Positions 51,223 to 63,150 of a DNA stretch of 64,000 nt are shown here, piece by piece. The notes beneath the pieces were generated by a model, which saw nothing but the letters and a program-made list of their open reading frames with translations, was not told where the DNA came from and searched no databases. The position numbers and the translations under genes were made by a program. Every line of letters begins with the position of its first letter. Positions within the stretch are counted from its first letter, which is position 1. This stretch comes from Hyposmocoma kahamanoa (Eukaryota; Arthropoda; Insecta; Lepidoptera; Cosmopterigidae), in contig NW_020654422.1 in the NCBI RefSeq assembly GCF_003589595.1, forward strand, positions 12,347,329-12,411,328, read 5' to 3'.

Positions 51223-51257
51223 CCTCTTTTTCAATCCGTCTAGCTTTGGAAGACTAG
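51223..51257 (+). promoter_or_regulatory. RpL21: Likely RpL21 5'-TOP non-coding exon
   Basis: CCTCTTTTTCAATCCGTCTA is a 5' terminal oligopyrimidine tract of the kind that starts ribosomal protein mRNAs and couples their translation to TOR. The short segment ends ...GACTAG before a GTGATT donor. The acceptor 'ttttgtag' at 51451-51458 precedes GCAAAATG. Spliced, the 5' UTR would be about 40 nt, as expected. It is inferred, not proven. Confidence 0.5.
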
Positions 51258-51463
51258 GTGATTATAGTGTAAATTTATCAAAAAACTGTAAGATCACTCT
51301 AAAATAGTCCGTAAAATATAGTTGTAATTACTGGATATTATAAATTGTGTGTGTTATTCTATGCTTGGGGGTTTTCCAGTTGAAATATTATGATGATAAA
51401 TGAGGTAACGGTGGTCCACGTGCGACTGTCACAATTTTAACTCGTGCTTGTTTTGTAGGCAAA

Positions 51464-51592
51464 ATGACGAACTCCAAGGGTTACCGTCGGGGTACGAGAG
51501 ACCTCTTCGCGAGGAGGTTCCGCACACATGGAACTATTCCGCTATCGACGTACATGAAAGTGTACAAAGTGGGAGACATCGTTGACATTAGG
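51464..51592 (+). CDS. RpL21: RpL21 first coding exon
   Basis: It encodes residues 1-43 and ends GACATTAGG before donor GTACGT. The exon itself begins at 51459 after 'ttgtag'. Confidence 0.97.
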
Positions 51593-52108
51593 GTACGTAG
51601 ATCACTTGAACTATGCTGGTTCCATAGAAAGTGTACGTAAATAAAAAAATATATCTCTGTAAATACAGACCAGTATTGAGAACAAACAAGGACAACTTAA
51701 CGCTAACAAAAATCTTAAAGACATCAAAATCTATAACTATTCAACTTAAAATTACAGGGCAATGGAGCTGTCCAAAAAGGTATGCCTCACAAAGTCTACC
51801 ACGGAAAAACTGGACGTGTGTACAATGTGACTGCTCACGCTCTTGGCGTCATTGTGAACAAGAGAGTGCGTGGAAGAATCATCCCAAAGCGCATCAATAT
51901 CCGTATTGAACACGTCAAGCACTCAAAGTGCCGCGAGGACTTCCTGAAGCGTGTAAAAGAGAATGAGAGGCTCATGAAAGAAGCCAAGGCTGCAGGAAAG
52001 ACCAGTAATGTCAAAAGACAGCCTGAACCACCAAAAGCAGCACACATTGTCAGTGGAACTGAGAAACCAGTTCTTCTTGCACCTATCCCATATGAATTTG
52101 TAGCTTAA
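51464..52108 (+). CDS. RpL21: 60S ribosomal protein L21 (eL21)
   Basis: Two coding exons (51464-51592, 51758-52108) join in phase 0 to encode 159 residues, the family's standard length. eL21 is a large-subunit protein of cytosolic ribosomes. The sequence opens [20 protein letters not shown], continues [20 protein letters not shown] and [15 protein letters not shown], and ends APIPYEFVA, all hallmark eL21 blocks with dense Arg/Lys. The ATG follows an acceptor by 5 nt, so a 5' non-coding exon exists upstream. It is divergent from the zinc-finger gene; the nearest 3' neighbour is a retrotransposon. Confidence 0.98.
51758..52108 (+). CDS. RpL21: RpL21 second coding exon
   Basis: The acceptor is 'aaaattacag'. 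It encodes residues 44-159 and TAA at 52106-52108. Confidence 0.97.
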   Translation, partial: GNGAVQKGMPHKVYHGKTGRVYNVTAHALGVIVNKRVRGRIIPKRINIRIEHVKHSKCREDFLKRVKENERLMKEAKAAGKTSNVKRQPEPPKAAHIVSGTEKPVLLAPIPYEFVA

Positions 52109-52116
52109 AAAGGTGA

Positions 52117-52122
52117 AATAAA
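52117..52122 (+). terminator. RpL21: RpL21 polyadenylation signal
   Basis: AATAAA only 8 bp after the stop codon, giving a very short 3' UTR, as is usual for ribosomal protein genes. Confidence 0.7.
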
Positions 52123-52339
52123 GTATTTTAAGGCAATTGTGTTGCGTTCTTTATTATTCTATGAATGTTAAAGTAGATGATCTAAGGTAGACTTGGTTAA
52201 TTGGTGCAAGATACTGGGAAATCATAACTTTCAAACTTGAAATTTATTTCAAAACCAATAATATTATCTATGGCACCTACAAAGCAAGAAGGAACTCTTT
52301 GCCGTCTGCTTACTAAAATGCAGCAAAGTGACAAAATAT

Positions 52340-52500
52340 TTTTTTGAGAGAAACCATAACCCAGTTTTAGAATATTGAAATTATTTAATGATGGAACATA
52401 GGTACTTAAGCTATGCATCGTTAGTTATGTTCTGATATGTCGAACATGTTAATTAATTTTAACTGTTTTCAAAAGAGAATTTTGTTCTCTATTTTTTTGA
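52340..52500 (-). repeat. Dispersed repeat, inverse of 34950-35095
   Basis: It carries 'aaaccataacccagttttagaat', 'agctatgcatcgtta' and 'tgtcgaacatgttaa', all complements of the intronic copy in brummer. Confidence 0.6.
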
Positions 52501-52654
52501 CCGACTAAATCTAGTTAGATTTAGTCTGTCTGCCTTTCAAAAGTTATAAGGGTATTTTACGGCCCATACTGGAATAAGCTTATTCCAGTTGCACCATTTC
52601 TCAATCTCGAGAACCACACACCTAGCTTAGTTCTGATTATAGTAAAAATGTAGT

Positions 52655-52762
52655 GTAGTGAAGTCCTTGCCATTAGAGTCGTATTTCCAGTGCTTGAAAT
52701 CATACTCAAGTCTGCTCAAATTCTGACTTGAGCATTGAGTACAGTTCTGGAAAGTGTATGTA
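52655..52762. mobile_element. Partial MITE, right half of the 62337 family
   Basis: 'gagtcgtatttccagtgcttgaaatcatactcaagtctgctcaaat' (in pieces) and 'tgacttgagcattgagtacagttct' match 62380-62580. The left terminus is missing. Confidence 0.6.
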
Positions 52763-52826
52763 TGTCATGTTGGGCTCCTGGCTTACACGAGATGAACGCG
52801 GCGCGTGGAGTACAGTCGGGTATAGC

Positions 52827-52859
<33 letters not shown>

Positions 52860-55800
52860 TAGACACACGCTTGGCCACAATCTCACCTGATGTTAAGCGA
52901 CGATGTGACCGACGATGGGACGCGTTTGCCTAAAAAATGCCTATTCACTCTAGCCTTGAATAGCCCCAAATTGTACTTTTCGGGAAATACAGACGCCGGT
53001 AGAGCATTCCATTCCTTTGCCGTACGCATCAGAAAGGAGGAGGCAAAGCGCTTAGTGCGAATAGGTGGAATATCAACGACATAAGAATGGAGTGCTCCGG
53101 ACCTTCTAGTCGACCGAAGGAGGAACGGTGAGGGCGGAACCAAATTGAAAAGTTCCTGCGCACACTCCCCGAAATGTATCCGATAGAAAACCGACAAGCA
53201 GGCTACTTTTCTGCGATGATCGAGATTTTGGAGCTTCGACTCCACAAGAGGATTATTGTTGATAAGTCTCTTTGCTTTACGCTCCACCGAGTCCAAGGCA
53301 GCTAACTGGTATTGGGCAGAGCCGTCCCAAAGGTGGCAGCAGTACTCCATACAGGATCGAACTTGTGCTTTATACAGATTTAAAAGCTGTTCAGGTGTGA
53401 AGTACCGCCTGACCTTGAAAAGTATGCCTAGTTTTCTGGCAGCAGTTTTTGCCAAGCACTCGATGTATCGCCCAAAGTTGAGGTTGGATGATAAGTCCAG
53501 ACCAAGTAGCTCAAGGTGGTCCCTTATCGGCACGGATACACCTCGGAAAGTCGGAGTAAGGTGTAGGGGACTCCGTTTTGATGAGAAAAGACACGCCTGT
53601 GTTTTAGCCGCATTAAACCTGACCCTGTTAGCATCTCCCCAGTCGGAAGCAGCTTTCAGACTCAGGTTCAACCGGGTGACCATCGCCTCTCGCTTACACC
53701 GGATCTCTTCGCTGTTGTCTCGGGCGTCTGGCACATAACTCACCGCCACTGTGCTGTCGTCTGCGTACCCAAAGATACCGGGCATCAGCAGCAGGTCGTT
53801 GATATGCAGCAAGAATAGAGTGGCGGAGAGGACAGATCCCTGAGGTACACCGGCATTTATACCATGAGGAGCAGACGAGTAACCATCTACAACTACACGG
53901 ATTGACCTATCCTTCAGAAAATCGCCTATCCATGTGCAAAAGCCAACAGGAATTCCGTAAGCTGGAAGCTTGTTTAACAGGCTATCATGCCAAACCCTAT
54001 CAAAGGCCTTTGATATGTCGAGAGACACGGCAAGCGATTCACCGCGTTTCTCGACAGCCTCGCTCCATAAATGTGTGGCGTACGCAAGAAGATCCCCAGT
54101 AGATCGTCCACGGCGAAAACCATATTGTCGATCACTGAGGAGATCGTTATCTTCGAGGTATCCAAGGAGACGGCTGTTCAATACACGCTCCATAGTCTTA
54201 CAGAGTATGGAGGTGATTGCGATAGGTCGATAATTAGATGGGTCGGCATGGCTACCTTTCTTAGGTACAGGCTGTACATTTGCAAGCTTCCAGGATTTCG
54301 GGACTTGTCCAGAACTCATAGAGAGGCGATACAGGCGAGTCAACACCGGAGACAACTCGGGTGCACAGTTCCGCAGGACAATCGCTGGGACTCCGTCAGG
54401 GCCACTGGCTTTGTTGACGTCTAATTTGCGTAAAGCTTTCAACACCTCTTTTTGACGGATAGTGATTTCGGGCATTTCCGAGTCACATCGAGGTAGTGTA
54501 GGTGGTGTTTGCAAAGTAGCGTCAAGACGGGAGTTGGAAGCAAAAAGAGAAACAAAAAGATTTGCTTTCTCTTCAGCGGTATGAGCCAGCGATCCGTCAT
54601 CTCTCATTAAAGGCGGAAGGGATGACCTGCAGAAATTCGCTTCGACCGATTTAGCGAGTGACCAGAATGCTTTACTCCCTGATGGGTATGAAGCTAACCT
54701 GACCCCAATACGACTAATATGGCCGAAGCGAGCTTTCCGTATCGCTTTTTTGCAGGATCTAGCGGCTTTATTAAAGGCTTTCTTCAGACGGAGGGTTTCC
54801 GGTGCTTTGCGATCTCGAGCATCAGCCCAAGCCTGGTACGCAGATTGCTTTAGCGTTTCCGCAGAAGCACACTCAGCGTTAAGCCAAGGGCGAGCTTTGC
54901 CGCTGGAGGAGACTTCGAAATACGGAATAAAGTATTCCATAGCCCGAATAATCACCTCAGAGACGGCAGACGCGCAGCACGTCGGATCGTCAGAAGAGAA
55001 GCACAGCTGCCGCCAGGGATAAGATGCAAAGAAATGCCGCATCGCATCCCAATCTGCTGACTTGTATCGCCACATCCTCCTAGTACTTCCCGTACTGAGA
55101 TCGGGCGGGGAGTATGCAGATACAGATTTCACCAGACAGTGATCGGATGTCCCTAGTGGGGATGAGACCGATACTTGGTAGCGGTCTGGATCGGTTGTCA
55201 GCAGAAGATCCAGGCAATTGGCAGTGTGGTCGTCAACGTCCGGTACCCTGGTAGCGCAACTCACCAGCTGGGTGAGGTCTAGCGATAGAGCACATGCCCG
55301 CGCCTCTCTTCCAGCGTGGTCGGTTTTTTGGTATGGGAACAACCATTCCTGGTGATGGGCATTGAAGTCCCCCAAAAAGACAAGTTGTGCTTTAGGATAC
55401 CGTTGTTGGACTGTTTCCGCCGAGCTGCAGAGATGGTTGAACAGCCTAGTCGTCTCCGGGTCTCCAGAATGCGACCGATACACACTGGCGTAGACAATTT
55501 GTTCCAGTCCAGTGTCTACCAGAACCCACATTACAGAGAGATCGGGGTCTTCAAGGTCACGGAGACGTTTAGAGCAGATGTCATCACGAGCGTAAACGCA
55601 GGTACCAGCGCGCTGCTTAAATTTGTGCTCCAGAATGTAACCTGGGTAATGCAGATACGCCGTGTCCGAAGGACATCTAATTTGGGTCTCCGTGAGGAAG
55701 AGCATGTGAGGCCTTTCAGTCTCAAGATGGTGGTGGACAGATGAGAGATTGGAGTGCAGACCTCGGATGTTCGAGAGGTGCACTTTAAGTGAAAGGACGT

Positions 55801-56430
55801 GCATCCGCTGTTTAGCCTTCCTCAATTTTCTTGACCTTTTCATATTAGGGTTAGAGTGAATGGGGAGAGCGAAGGCAGTTGTACGAGACACTACCACTGA
55901 AAGTCATGCGGCACATACCCTATATGGTACGCCGATGGGAAACTAGACTGGAGCGCGCGGGGACGCCCGAACCCCCCCGGGAGTGGCCATCGGGTCCTTT
56001 CATCCGGTCGCCAACCGGCACGATGGAGCACCCCGGGATTTTTCGCGAGTTGGCGGGGCAGCCTTTCACTGGAGGCTAGTCAGCTAATTGGGCCCCCTAC
56101 TACCTGCGGTCGGCCAGCGGAGCACCGTGCTTCGGATCCCGCTACCCTCCGCATCTAGGTTCCCAGCGCAACAACAAGGGAGCCCCGAGATCAACCAAAT
56201 CAGTGCAGTGCAACTGTACAGACCCTTCACTCTAGAGCGGCTACTCTGGGCGTCAAGCCGGAACACAGCTATAACTGTTTGGCGGCTAGGCTTCGCCCAG
56301 AGGGTGGTCACCAGCCACGACCAAGGTCTACCACCGGAGTTTGTAGCTTATTTGGCACCACCCAGGGGTCACGTGTAGGGTCTCGAGGGTACACAGCCTA
56401 CGGACGCGAGCTACTTAACCCCCCAAAGCT
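52827..56430 (-). mobile_element. Non-LTR retrotransposon, element 2, apparently near full-length
   Basis: The poly(A) tail appears as T24 at 52827-52850. The ORF occupies 55897-52883, and the 5' UTR reaches about 56430 with 'cccccccgggagtggccatcgg' in the same place as element 1. The 5' limit is approximate because no target duplication was found. It lies 700 bp downstream of RpL21 in antisense orientation. Confidence 0.85.
52883..55897 (-). CDS. Endonuclease-reverse transcriptase of non-LTR element 2
   Basis: This is an uninterrupted ORF of 1004 residues with the same architecture as element 1. APE endonuclease (about residues 35-265): [47 protein letters not shown] (about 480-780): [62 protein letters not shown] and catalytic YADDS. 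The C-terminal part has [19 protein letters not shown] and ends in a basic tail. It is clearly homologous to element 1, but many substitutions throughout make it a separate family. The N-terminus is basic ([13 protein letters not shown]). No ORF1 is visible. Confidence 0.9.
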   Translation of the reverse strand: MVVSRTTAFALPIHSNPNMKRSRKLRKAKQRMHVLSLKVHLSNIRGLHSNLSSVHHHLETERPHMLFLTETQIRCPSDTAYLHYPGYILEHKFKQRAGTCVYARDDICSKRLRDLEDPDLSVMWVLVDTGLEQIVYASVYRSHSGDPETTRLFNHLCSSAETVQQRYPKAQLVFLGDFNAHHQEWLFPYQKTDHAGREARACALSLDLTQLVSCATRVPDVDDHTANCLDLLLTTDPDRYQVSVSSPLGTSDHCLVKSVSAYSPPDLSTGSTRRMWRYKSADWDAMRHFFASYPWRQLCFSSDDPTCCASAVSEVIIRAMEYFIPYFEVSSSGKARPWLNAECASAETLKQSAYQAWADARDRKAPETLRLKKAFNKAARSCKKAIRKARFGHISRIGVRLASYPSGSKAFWSLAKSVEANFCRSSLPPLMRDDGSLAHTAEEKANLFVSLFASNSRLDATLQTPPTLPRCDSEMPEITIRQKEVLKALRKLDVNKASGPDGVPAIVLRNCAPELSPVLTRLYRLSMSSGQVPKSWKLANVQPVPKKGSHADPSNYRPIAITSILCKTMERVLNSRLLGYLEDNDLLSDRQYGFRRGRSTGDLLAYATHLWSEAVEKRGESLAVSLDISKAFDRVWHDSLLNKLPAYGIPVGFCTWIGDFLKDRSIRVVVDGYSSAPHGINAGVPQGSVLSATLFLLHINDLLLMPGIFGYADDSTVAVSYVPDARDNSEEIRCKREAMVTRLNLSLKAASDWGDANRVRFNAAKTQACLFSSKRSPLHLTPTFRGVSVPIRDHLELLGLDLSSNLNFGRYIECLAKTAARKLGILFKVRRYFTPEQLLNLYKAQVRSCMEYCCHLWDGSAQYQLAALDSVERKAKRLINNNPLVESKLQNLDHRRKVACLSVFYRIHFGECAQELFNLVPPSPFLLRSTRRSGALHSYVVDIPPIRTKRFASSFLMRTAKEWNALPASVFPEKYNLGLFKARVNRHFLGKRVPSSVTSSLNIR

Positions 56431-56959
56431 ATTGATCAGAATAATTAAATAATGAATGAATGACTTAAATCATTGACTTACAAATAAATGGACGACGGGT
56501 CTAATACAAAAACCACGAAAAAAATGTCCCAAGTCAACCTATTTAAACGTAGTGACATGTAAACGAATATGAAAAAGCTAAAACGTTGAATTTAAATTGT
56601 AATGTCATTGCAGTACTGCCTAATTTTGCTTACAACAATTGAAAGGCGCAAAAAACACCATATTCAGCTTCTACTGGAAACCTACCAAAATGCACCATAT
56701 GTATGTCTAGTGAAAACTACTGAACACAGATATAATGGAGTAGCCTTTATTATTTATAAATAAATTTTATACGTAAATGTTGAAATTTATACAGTGCCAT
56801 TTATTACGAGCTAGGGTGTCTGACTTTTTTTTGAGTTTCGAGAATTCTCGTACCCGATTTCTCGAGTTATTCGAGAATTTTTTTAAAACCGTAAAAAATC
56901 AGCTCCATCAACTATAAAACTAAATGTGAACTTTTCGAAAGTTGTTTTGGCCTGGGTGT

Positions 56960-57262
56960 TCTGAGTTATGCCCCGGGATAAATTCCATCGTTCGTGGTCC
57001 CAGGTTCGATTCCCAGTAGAACCAGTTTGGGAAATGAACTTTTGTAAATTGGTTCTGCTCTGGGATTCTGTTGCTCTGATACTCATGGGGAGTATGTACA
57101 GAGAGTTCTCTAGTTTTAGACCAGGTGATTGTCTTACAATAGAATACCAAGACCAGAACCATTTAGAAAAGTTAATTTGTTAAATTGATCCTACCGGTAT
57201 CGAACCCGGGAACTTCTCATCCAGTGCCCACAGTGCAAACCGTTAGGCTATCAAGGTTGTAC
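56960..57262 (-). repeat. tRNA-derived SINE nested in the hAT-like element
   Basis: The reverse complement opens 'aaccttgatagcctaacgg', has B-box-like GGGTTCGATACC, and continues into 'aaattaacttttctaaatggttctgg' and 'gtattctattgtaag'. A second, plus-oriented 'aggttcgattcccagtagaacc' at 57000-57025 suggests two facing partial copies. Confidence 0.6.
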
Positions 57263-57929
57263 TATTTGTATGATTATACATTCTTTGCATGTGAAAGCTA
57301 CAAATTGCTTAAACTTTAAAAAAAATCCTATTTAATTTGTACTGTCAGTCTGCTTCAATTACATTCTTTGTTTCTTAAGTTGGTATTTTTGTCATTCATC
57401 TAACTTTTGATTCTTAATGCATTTTGGCGGTGTACGATGTTCTCTGTTAATACTTGTCACTTTCTTCTTAAGTTCAAGCTATGTTTCCTGGATAAAATTC
57501 CTGTATTCTCTCCTTTCTATGCACAGTTCACTCATTGATGTAATCACATACCAAAGTTTTAATATTATGGTCTTTTATCAAGCTTGCATCAGCTCTGGTT
57601 TCCTTTCTTTTCTTACTGTTTTCTTAACCCGTTCGTGCATAGTACTGAAATTATACTGCGCTCAAAAACTTCACCACTTTTCTATATGCCGTAGCGATTA
57701 CATTGATTCAATATAATTATTACTATTTATCGCTGACGACGGTTCATTCCGTCAACAGGCATAGTCGTACTGCTCATAGTTCTTGCAAATGTTTCTTGTG
57801 CTTGAAAAAGTACGGCTATGGCGGTAGTAGGGTATTTGCCGTAGTGAGATAATTACAAAATTAAAATGCACGATATTGATTGCGCAAGAGAAACGCTTTC
57901 CAAAATAAACACGTAGGTACTAATTAATA

Positions 57930-58083
57930 ATAATAATTATAATAACGCACACACTCAACATTGCCCCGCATTAGGGAAACCCTGTGTCACAGGTGCCATG
58001 GACACACATATAGACAACCACAAATTACACCCAAAGTCACAAGAGAAATAAATGTAGTCCATACACATATTTCTCCCGAATAA
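57930..58083 (-). repeat. SINE body (gcctctgtggcc family), headless
   Basis: 'aacgcacacactcaacattgcc', 'gccatggacacac' and 'agacaaccacaaattacaccc' are the complement of 11440-11570. The tRNA-like head is missing. Confidence 0.65.
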
Positions 58084-58879
58084 CCTAAGAAATACTTTTG
58101 GGATTATGGAAGTTCATGCAAACGTTATTTCGGGCAAATGTATTTTCGGTTTTCTGATTCGTAACCCCGAGCCGTAGAAAGAGTACAACAATATTTGAAA
58201 GTATTACTAACATGTATTAAAAATATTTTAATAATAACATTAGCATCAAAGCGACTCTATGAAATTTTTGTTCTAAATATTTCAAACGCTTGTGTTTCAA
58301 ACAATTGAAGTTGACGTGATGGGTCGAGACCCGTTCAGTCTTTTACGCAAGCAATGAGTCGGAAAGAAACAGTTAGCTTGATTATTTTGATTGCTTTTGT
58401 AATGTAATTTACGATTAATTTAAATATAAATTAAATACTATATAATACTAGTGCATAAAATAACACTTTTAAATGATAACTATGATAACACAATGTAGAA
58501 CTTACTGAAAATATGATATACCATCCTGTTTTTACACTTTAGTTGAGTAATTTTTACAAGGTTTTACCACACAATACGGCATCATTGACAAGCGCGCTGT
58601 CAGTCCAACAAACGAAGACTAAAGCGTGATTGACGCTCTGTATACGATTTTAACGCCCTGTAAGTTCGGACACTTTTTAGCGCGGACCTGACGTCCATTT
58701 ATTTGTAAGTCAATGACTTAAATGAACAAATGATGACTATTATAATATATAGCGCAAATAATTTTCAACTACAAATGGGTGTTACGGTTAAATTGGACCC
58801 TAAAAATTCAGTAAATATTTAAAATATATGTCAATTAAAAATTATTTTAATCACAGCAAATACGACATCTTGAGTGATC

Positions 58880-59610
58880 TCACAACGAACTAGGCTTGTA
58901 TAGTTCATGAACTACGGAACTATTAGAAATATATTCCCGACACTGACCGACATGAACAAGTTCGTCTTGGACGGTTTTAATATTTCATCGTTCTTTTTAG
59001 TTCAGTACGAACTAGGAACTGCCTGCGTTGATAGTTCACATGTCTTTTATTCAGTAGAAACGGTGCGAGCGGAACAAATAGCTATCTTTCACTACTTTTA
59101 GTACAAGATCGAATGGGATGCACGATTGAACGTTGCCAGCTCGTTCTAAGTCTGTAATACGTATCTGCATTATGTATATATACAAACTTGCAAAAAAGTA
59201 ATATTTTTGGTAGGTGTGGTAGGTATCTGTATGTATAATGTCAACCTACGTGTACGAATATATGAAATAGTTGTACCTAAATATTGATTTAAACACACCA
59301 TTTTAAATAAAATTCTTATTTTGTAAAAAAGGATATTTAGTTAGAATGGCAGTCCTTAAACCTGTAAAATATGAAGGAAAATCAAATAGTACCGATTCTA
59401 TACAAATTGTATTTTTAAATATACAATACAGTGTAGTATTGACCTCATAATATATATAAGTAGTAGTAGTAGTAGTTCATGTGAATAAAATTACTAGTTT
59501 GGAGCGTCTGTTCAATGTCCGAGCAAGGACAAGACGAACTAACTAATTATGGAACTAGAAGGCCCGACCTAGTTCAGTTGACCGATTGAACTAACTAGGA
59601 TCGCTCCCTC
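58880..59610. repeat. Region with repeated AGTTC/GAACT motifs
   Basis: Many 'agttc' and 'gaact' motifs occur in both senses ('tagttcatgaactac' at 58901-58915, 'cctagttcagttgaccgattgaactaactagg' split around 59568-59600). A (GTA)n run lies at 59456-59476. It may be a decayed foldback element; its ends are not defined. Confidence 0.35.
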
Positions 59611-62330
59611 TAAGGACCGATCAGGCACAAGTCTACAACGAACATTGGGAGCTGTGGCCTTCCTTAGATTTTGAATTGAACAGTTAAAACTTGGCACAGA
59701 TACCTATTATGCACTATTAATTCTGTATCCGTTTTTAAGTGTTTTCCTTTTTTCTTTGTATCTGATTCCGTTATTGTGCCGTAAATAAAAAAATAATTAA
59801 CTTTTCAAGAAACAGGAACGTGTCATTCAATATCAATAACATAAATGATACGACGTCTTTTCAGTAAATCGAGAGTGATACATTATGGACAGAACCCCAT
59901 CACTAAACTCTCGTATGTAGTGGAGCATAGGACAATGGTCTCAGCCGCACCATCTTTTATTATGTCACATTATTTGTACGATTTTTCTAGGTAAATGTAC
60001 ATATATCTATCTATGAAAATAATTTAATATATCCAACTAATTTTAAAATTTCGCGACTAGAACCGACTAATTCACGACTTTTTCTGTATGCGATCAGATC
60101 TAAGCTAGGAGCTATAGTTCTCAAGATTCGAAAATGGTGCCGCGTGGACATCAAAACACCTTTAAAACATTTTTTTTGCTGAATGGCGTCTTTTTATTTA
60201 GCTAGTCAAATTTCTAAAACTCGATCATGGTCACGTAGGAATAAAGCACGCTACTTTGAGACCACTGCACTGGCATCATTAATGATTCATATAATCACAA
60301 TACCTATAAAAATGCTAAATATATGTCTAAACATTATTTTATGACCATATTCATAGAATAATGTTTTTGAATAAAAGAATGACGTTGTAGCCACTGTTGT
60401 AACTTTTATAACTTTTTTGAAAAATATTTACGAAATTTGAAAACAATTAAAAATATTAAAAAACAATAGGGTCTTCAAGATTTTAAGATAAATATGGTTT
60501 GTAATAACATGCTGGTTTCCTATAACTAGACGTCAGTCGTAAAGACTATTTTGCGTGTGCGAGAATAATTATGTATGTATTATTAAAATAGATATCCACA
60601 TATATGTATACCTTCCACCTTAGAATAATAACGCATAGAAACCTAGTCCGCACACGCTAAGTGCGGCAAATTCTAGCGCTCCCAATGGGCCTACACGAGC
60701 GGTTGTGCCGTCAGTGCTCAAGGTCAACTTGCACTGCGAAACAATTGACAACACCCGTCAATTGTTTCGAACTCGGGCTAACCAATCGGAGCGCAGTTGT
60801 CACAGTAATGATATGGAAGAATAGTTTTCAAACAAATTAAATGACATTTCGTCTCTATTTCTGGTTATATACTCGATGCCTAAATATCACCTTTAGGCAG
60901 AGGCACACGAAGTGCCAAGTCAACAAAAAAGGGTTAATGTGACCTAATTTATTTTAAGTACTATGATTTAGTGGTGGTGTGATTTGTATTGGTAGAAAAC
61001 TAAACTGACACTGGCGATGATCGCCCTAATTTTTATATTATTCTTTTTTTTTTGGTACTGTTTTTTCAATTGGAAACATATTGGAAAAGGCAAATTTAAA
61101 ACTGACATTGGCACATGGCTTGTGGCCGCCAGGAAGTAATAATAACGTAAAATTTTAATTTGTAATTTTTTTTTTCGTCATTTTTTTTGTACTATATACT
61201 AAACTACCGTACATAGTTATTTTTACTTGACATTGGCAAAATTATTGATTATTTCGATGGGGCCATAACATTTAAAAGAAGAAGAATAACGTAAAAGTCT
61301 TTAAAAAAACATTGTAAATATTCCACTAAGATGAAAACATGAATAGCTTCGTAATTACAATTTCAAATAACCGATTGCCATGAATTTCGTAAAGTTGAAG
61401 TTTATCAGGAGTATTATACTTGTTCCATGATTCCAGTAAGCGTAACTAAAATCCACGTCAAATCCAAAGGTTACGATCAAAGAGAGTATTAAAATAAATA
61501 ATTAGTCGCTAATAAACTAAAAAGATGTGGAAGAAAACAAGGAGGTACCTCAACGATACCTATATACTAGCGTAGCTACCTTTATAATACTTAGGTACTA
61601 TTCCATCACTACTCATATTGCCGCCTGCTGCAACTAAAGGAATATTATGATGGATTCCAACTCATCTAGCAAAACTGGTAAGTAGTTTGAAAGGTACGTG
61701 ATTTGTTTATTACTAATAAATGCGAGTGTATTGAAAATAAGTATATTTAAGAAAGTGGAATTTTGTGCATACCAATCATCAGTGCAATAAGCAATCCACT
61801 CAACTAGTTGTCTCGATAAAGCTTCTAGAGGTTTTTCTAGTTGCAGTCAAGAGCCAATGCGATGTGAATTCCGACTACTTGCGATAAGAACGGTCGAATC
61901 TCCAAAGTTTAGCTTAACGCGCTTTTGACTGCATTGACTACGTTGAGTAAAAGCTCGCTGAATATAAAATAGGAAAAAGTTTAAATTAGGGAAGTATATG
62001 TAATTAAGGAGTATAGTTAATGGGTACACCCTCAGGGTATATCCTACCATAGAGATCGACTTTCCATCATTTTATCACCTACCACTACTGGCACAAGGCA
62101 CCTACACAATGTTTTAAATCACCTTTTCTGTGATTTGGTTTGTTATTTATTTTGCTGTATTTCTCCATAATAAAATACAGATTTAATCACACTTCTTTAT
62201 TTTTATTTTACTCACAGGACAAGGGGCAGAATGATACCACACCAAAAAACAAAATTACCTTTTATTATTTCTACTAATGTTGCTATCTAATTGTACAATT
62301 GCTACTCTCAAAACTCTCCCTCAATTTTAC
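59610..62330. other. AT-rich DNA, no gene recognised
   Basis: About 2.7 kb without a supported exon or transposon. One perfect 13-bp hairpin, CGAAACAATTGAC (60737-60749) / GTCAATTGTTTCG (60757-60769), sits in a GC-richer island at 60650-60800. Confidence 0.45.
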
Positions 62331-62336
62331 AATTTA

Positions 62337-62502
62337 GGGGCCGTATTCTAGAACTCTACTCAAAGCTCAAGTCAGGATTTGAGTATGGTTTAAAACACTC
62401 GAAATCATACTCAAGTCCCTGCCATTAGGGTCGTATTTCCAGTGCTTGTGTTTCCAGTGCAATCCTGACTTGAGCATTGAGTAGAGTTCTAGAATACGAC
62501 CC
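62337..62502. mobile_element. MITE with TTA duplication (Harbinger-like)
   Basis: The ends are inverted: left GGGGCCGTATTCTAGAACTC, right complement GGGTCGTATTCTAGAACTCT, extending to about 43 bp per arm. TTA lies on both sides (62334-62336 and 62503-62505). It is 166 bp and non-coding. Confidence 0.8.
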
Positions 62503-62505
62503 TTA

Positions 62506-62582
62506 GAGTCGTATTGCAGAACTCTACTCAATGCTCAGGTCAGGATTTGAGCAGACTTGAGTATGATTTCAAGCACTGGAAA
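62506..62582. mobile_element. Second, truncated MITE of the same family, abutting
   Basis: It starts directly after the shared TTA with 'gagtcgtattgcagaactctactcaatgctc' (in pieces) and runs to 'caagcactggaaat', i.e. a left half like 52655-52762 in reverse. The right part is replaced by the GC palindrome that follows. Confidence 0.65.
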
Positions 62583-62583
62583 T

Positions 62584-62669
62584 GCGATGCGACAGCATGG
62601 CGTGCACGCTCTCAAATCGTCAAGCGGCCGCGGCGTTGTCGCTGCGTGCACGTCGCGCTGTCGCATCGC
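62584..62669. repeat. GC-rich palindrome, 26-bp arms
   Basis: The left arm GCGATGCGACAGCATGGCGT (then 'gcacgc') is answered at 62644-62669 by its complement with three mismatches. The loop contains 'gcggccgcggcg'. It interrupts the truncated MITE and contrasts sharply with its AT-rich surroundings. Confidence 0.7.
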
Positions 62670-62901
62670 TTTCAAAACGCTCACAAATCGCCAATGGGAT
62701 AAGACGCTTATAGATGTGCTTACAGTGTATGAATGTATGTTAAAATTTCTCGCCACTAGTCAAAAAGGATAGGAATTGGAAAAATCTTGTATCTACTTTC
62801 ATAAAGATTCTGTAGCTCTATATTTCCTCATTGTCACTAACAAAGGTTACTTTGAAATGTGTAAAAAACATTATTAGTTAAGAATTGAAATAAAAATTTA
62901 G

Positions 62902-63150
62902 AAGCTGTAGAGCTCCTTGTGAAAGAATTTGTCCAGGGAAGTACTGCCACCTTACTTATTTCTGCTGCCAAGCAGTAATGTCACCATTACTGTGTTCCGG
63001 TCTTGAAGGGTAAGGGTGCTGGTGAAATTACAGGCACATGGGACTTGTCAACTTATGTCTCAGGCTGACGGGCGCAGTGGCAGTGGCCCTCAGATCTTCG
63101 CACAACGCAAAAAGCACACGACTTGTTCGTCCCGTCATCGTCACTTGCAG
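62902..63150 (+). repeat. Short interspersed repeat, plus copy
   Basis: 'gctgtagagctccttgtgaaag' to 'cgggcgcagtggcagt' and 'cacgacttgttcgtcccgtc'. It has an internal deletion relative to 4985-5291. The remaining DNA to 63720 has no supported feature. Confidence 0.7.

Larger units (their letters stand above)
56471..58714. mobile_element. hAT-like non-autonomous element with 8-bp duplication
   Basis: The termini CATTGACTTACAAATAAATG (left) and its exact complement (right) are flanked by ACTTAAAT at 56463-56470 and 58715-58722. An 8-bp duplication is the signature of hAT elements. The 2244-bp interior holds nested SINEs (56960-57262, 57930-58083) and no transposase. A shorter relative is at 8922-9690. 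Confidence 0.85.
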
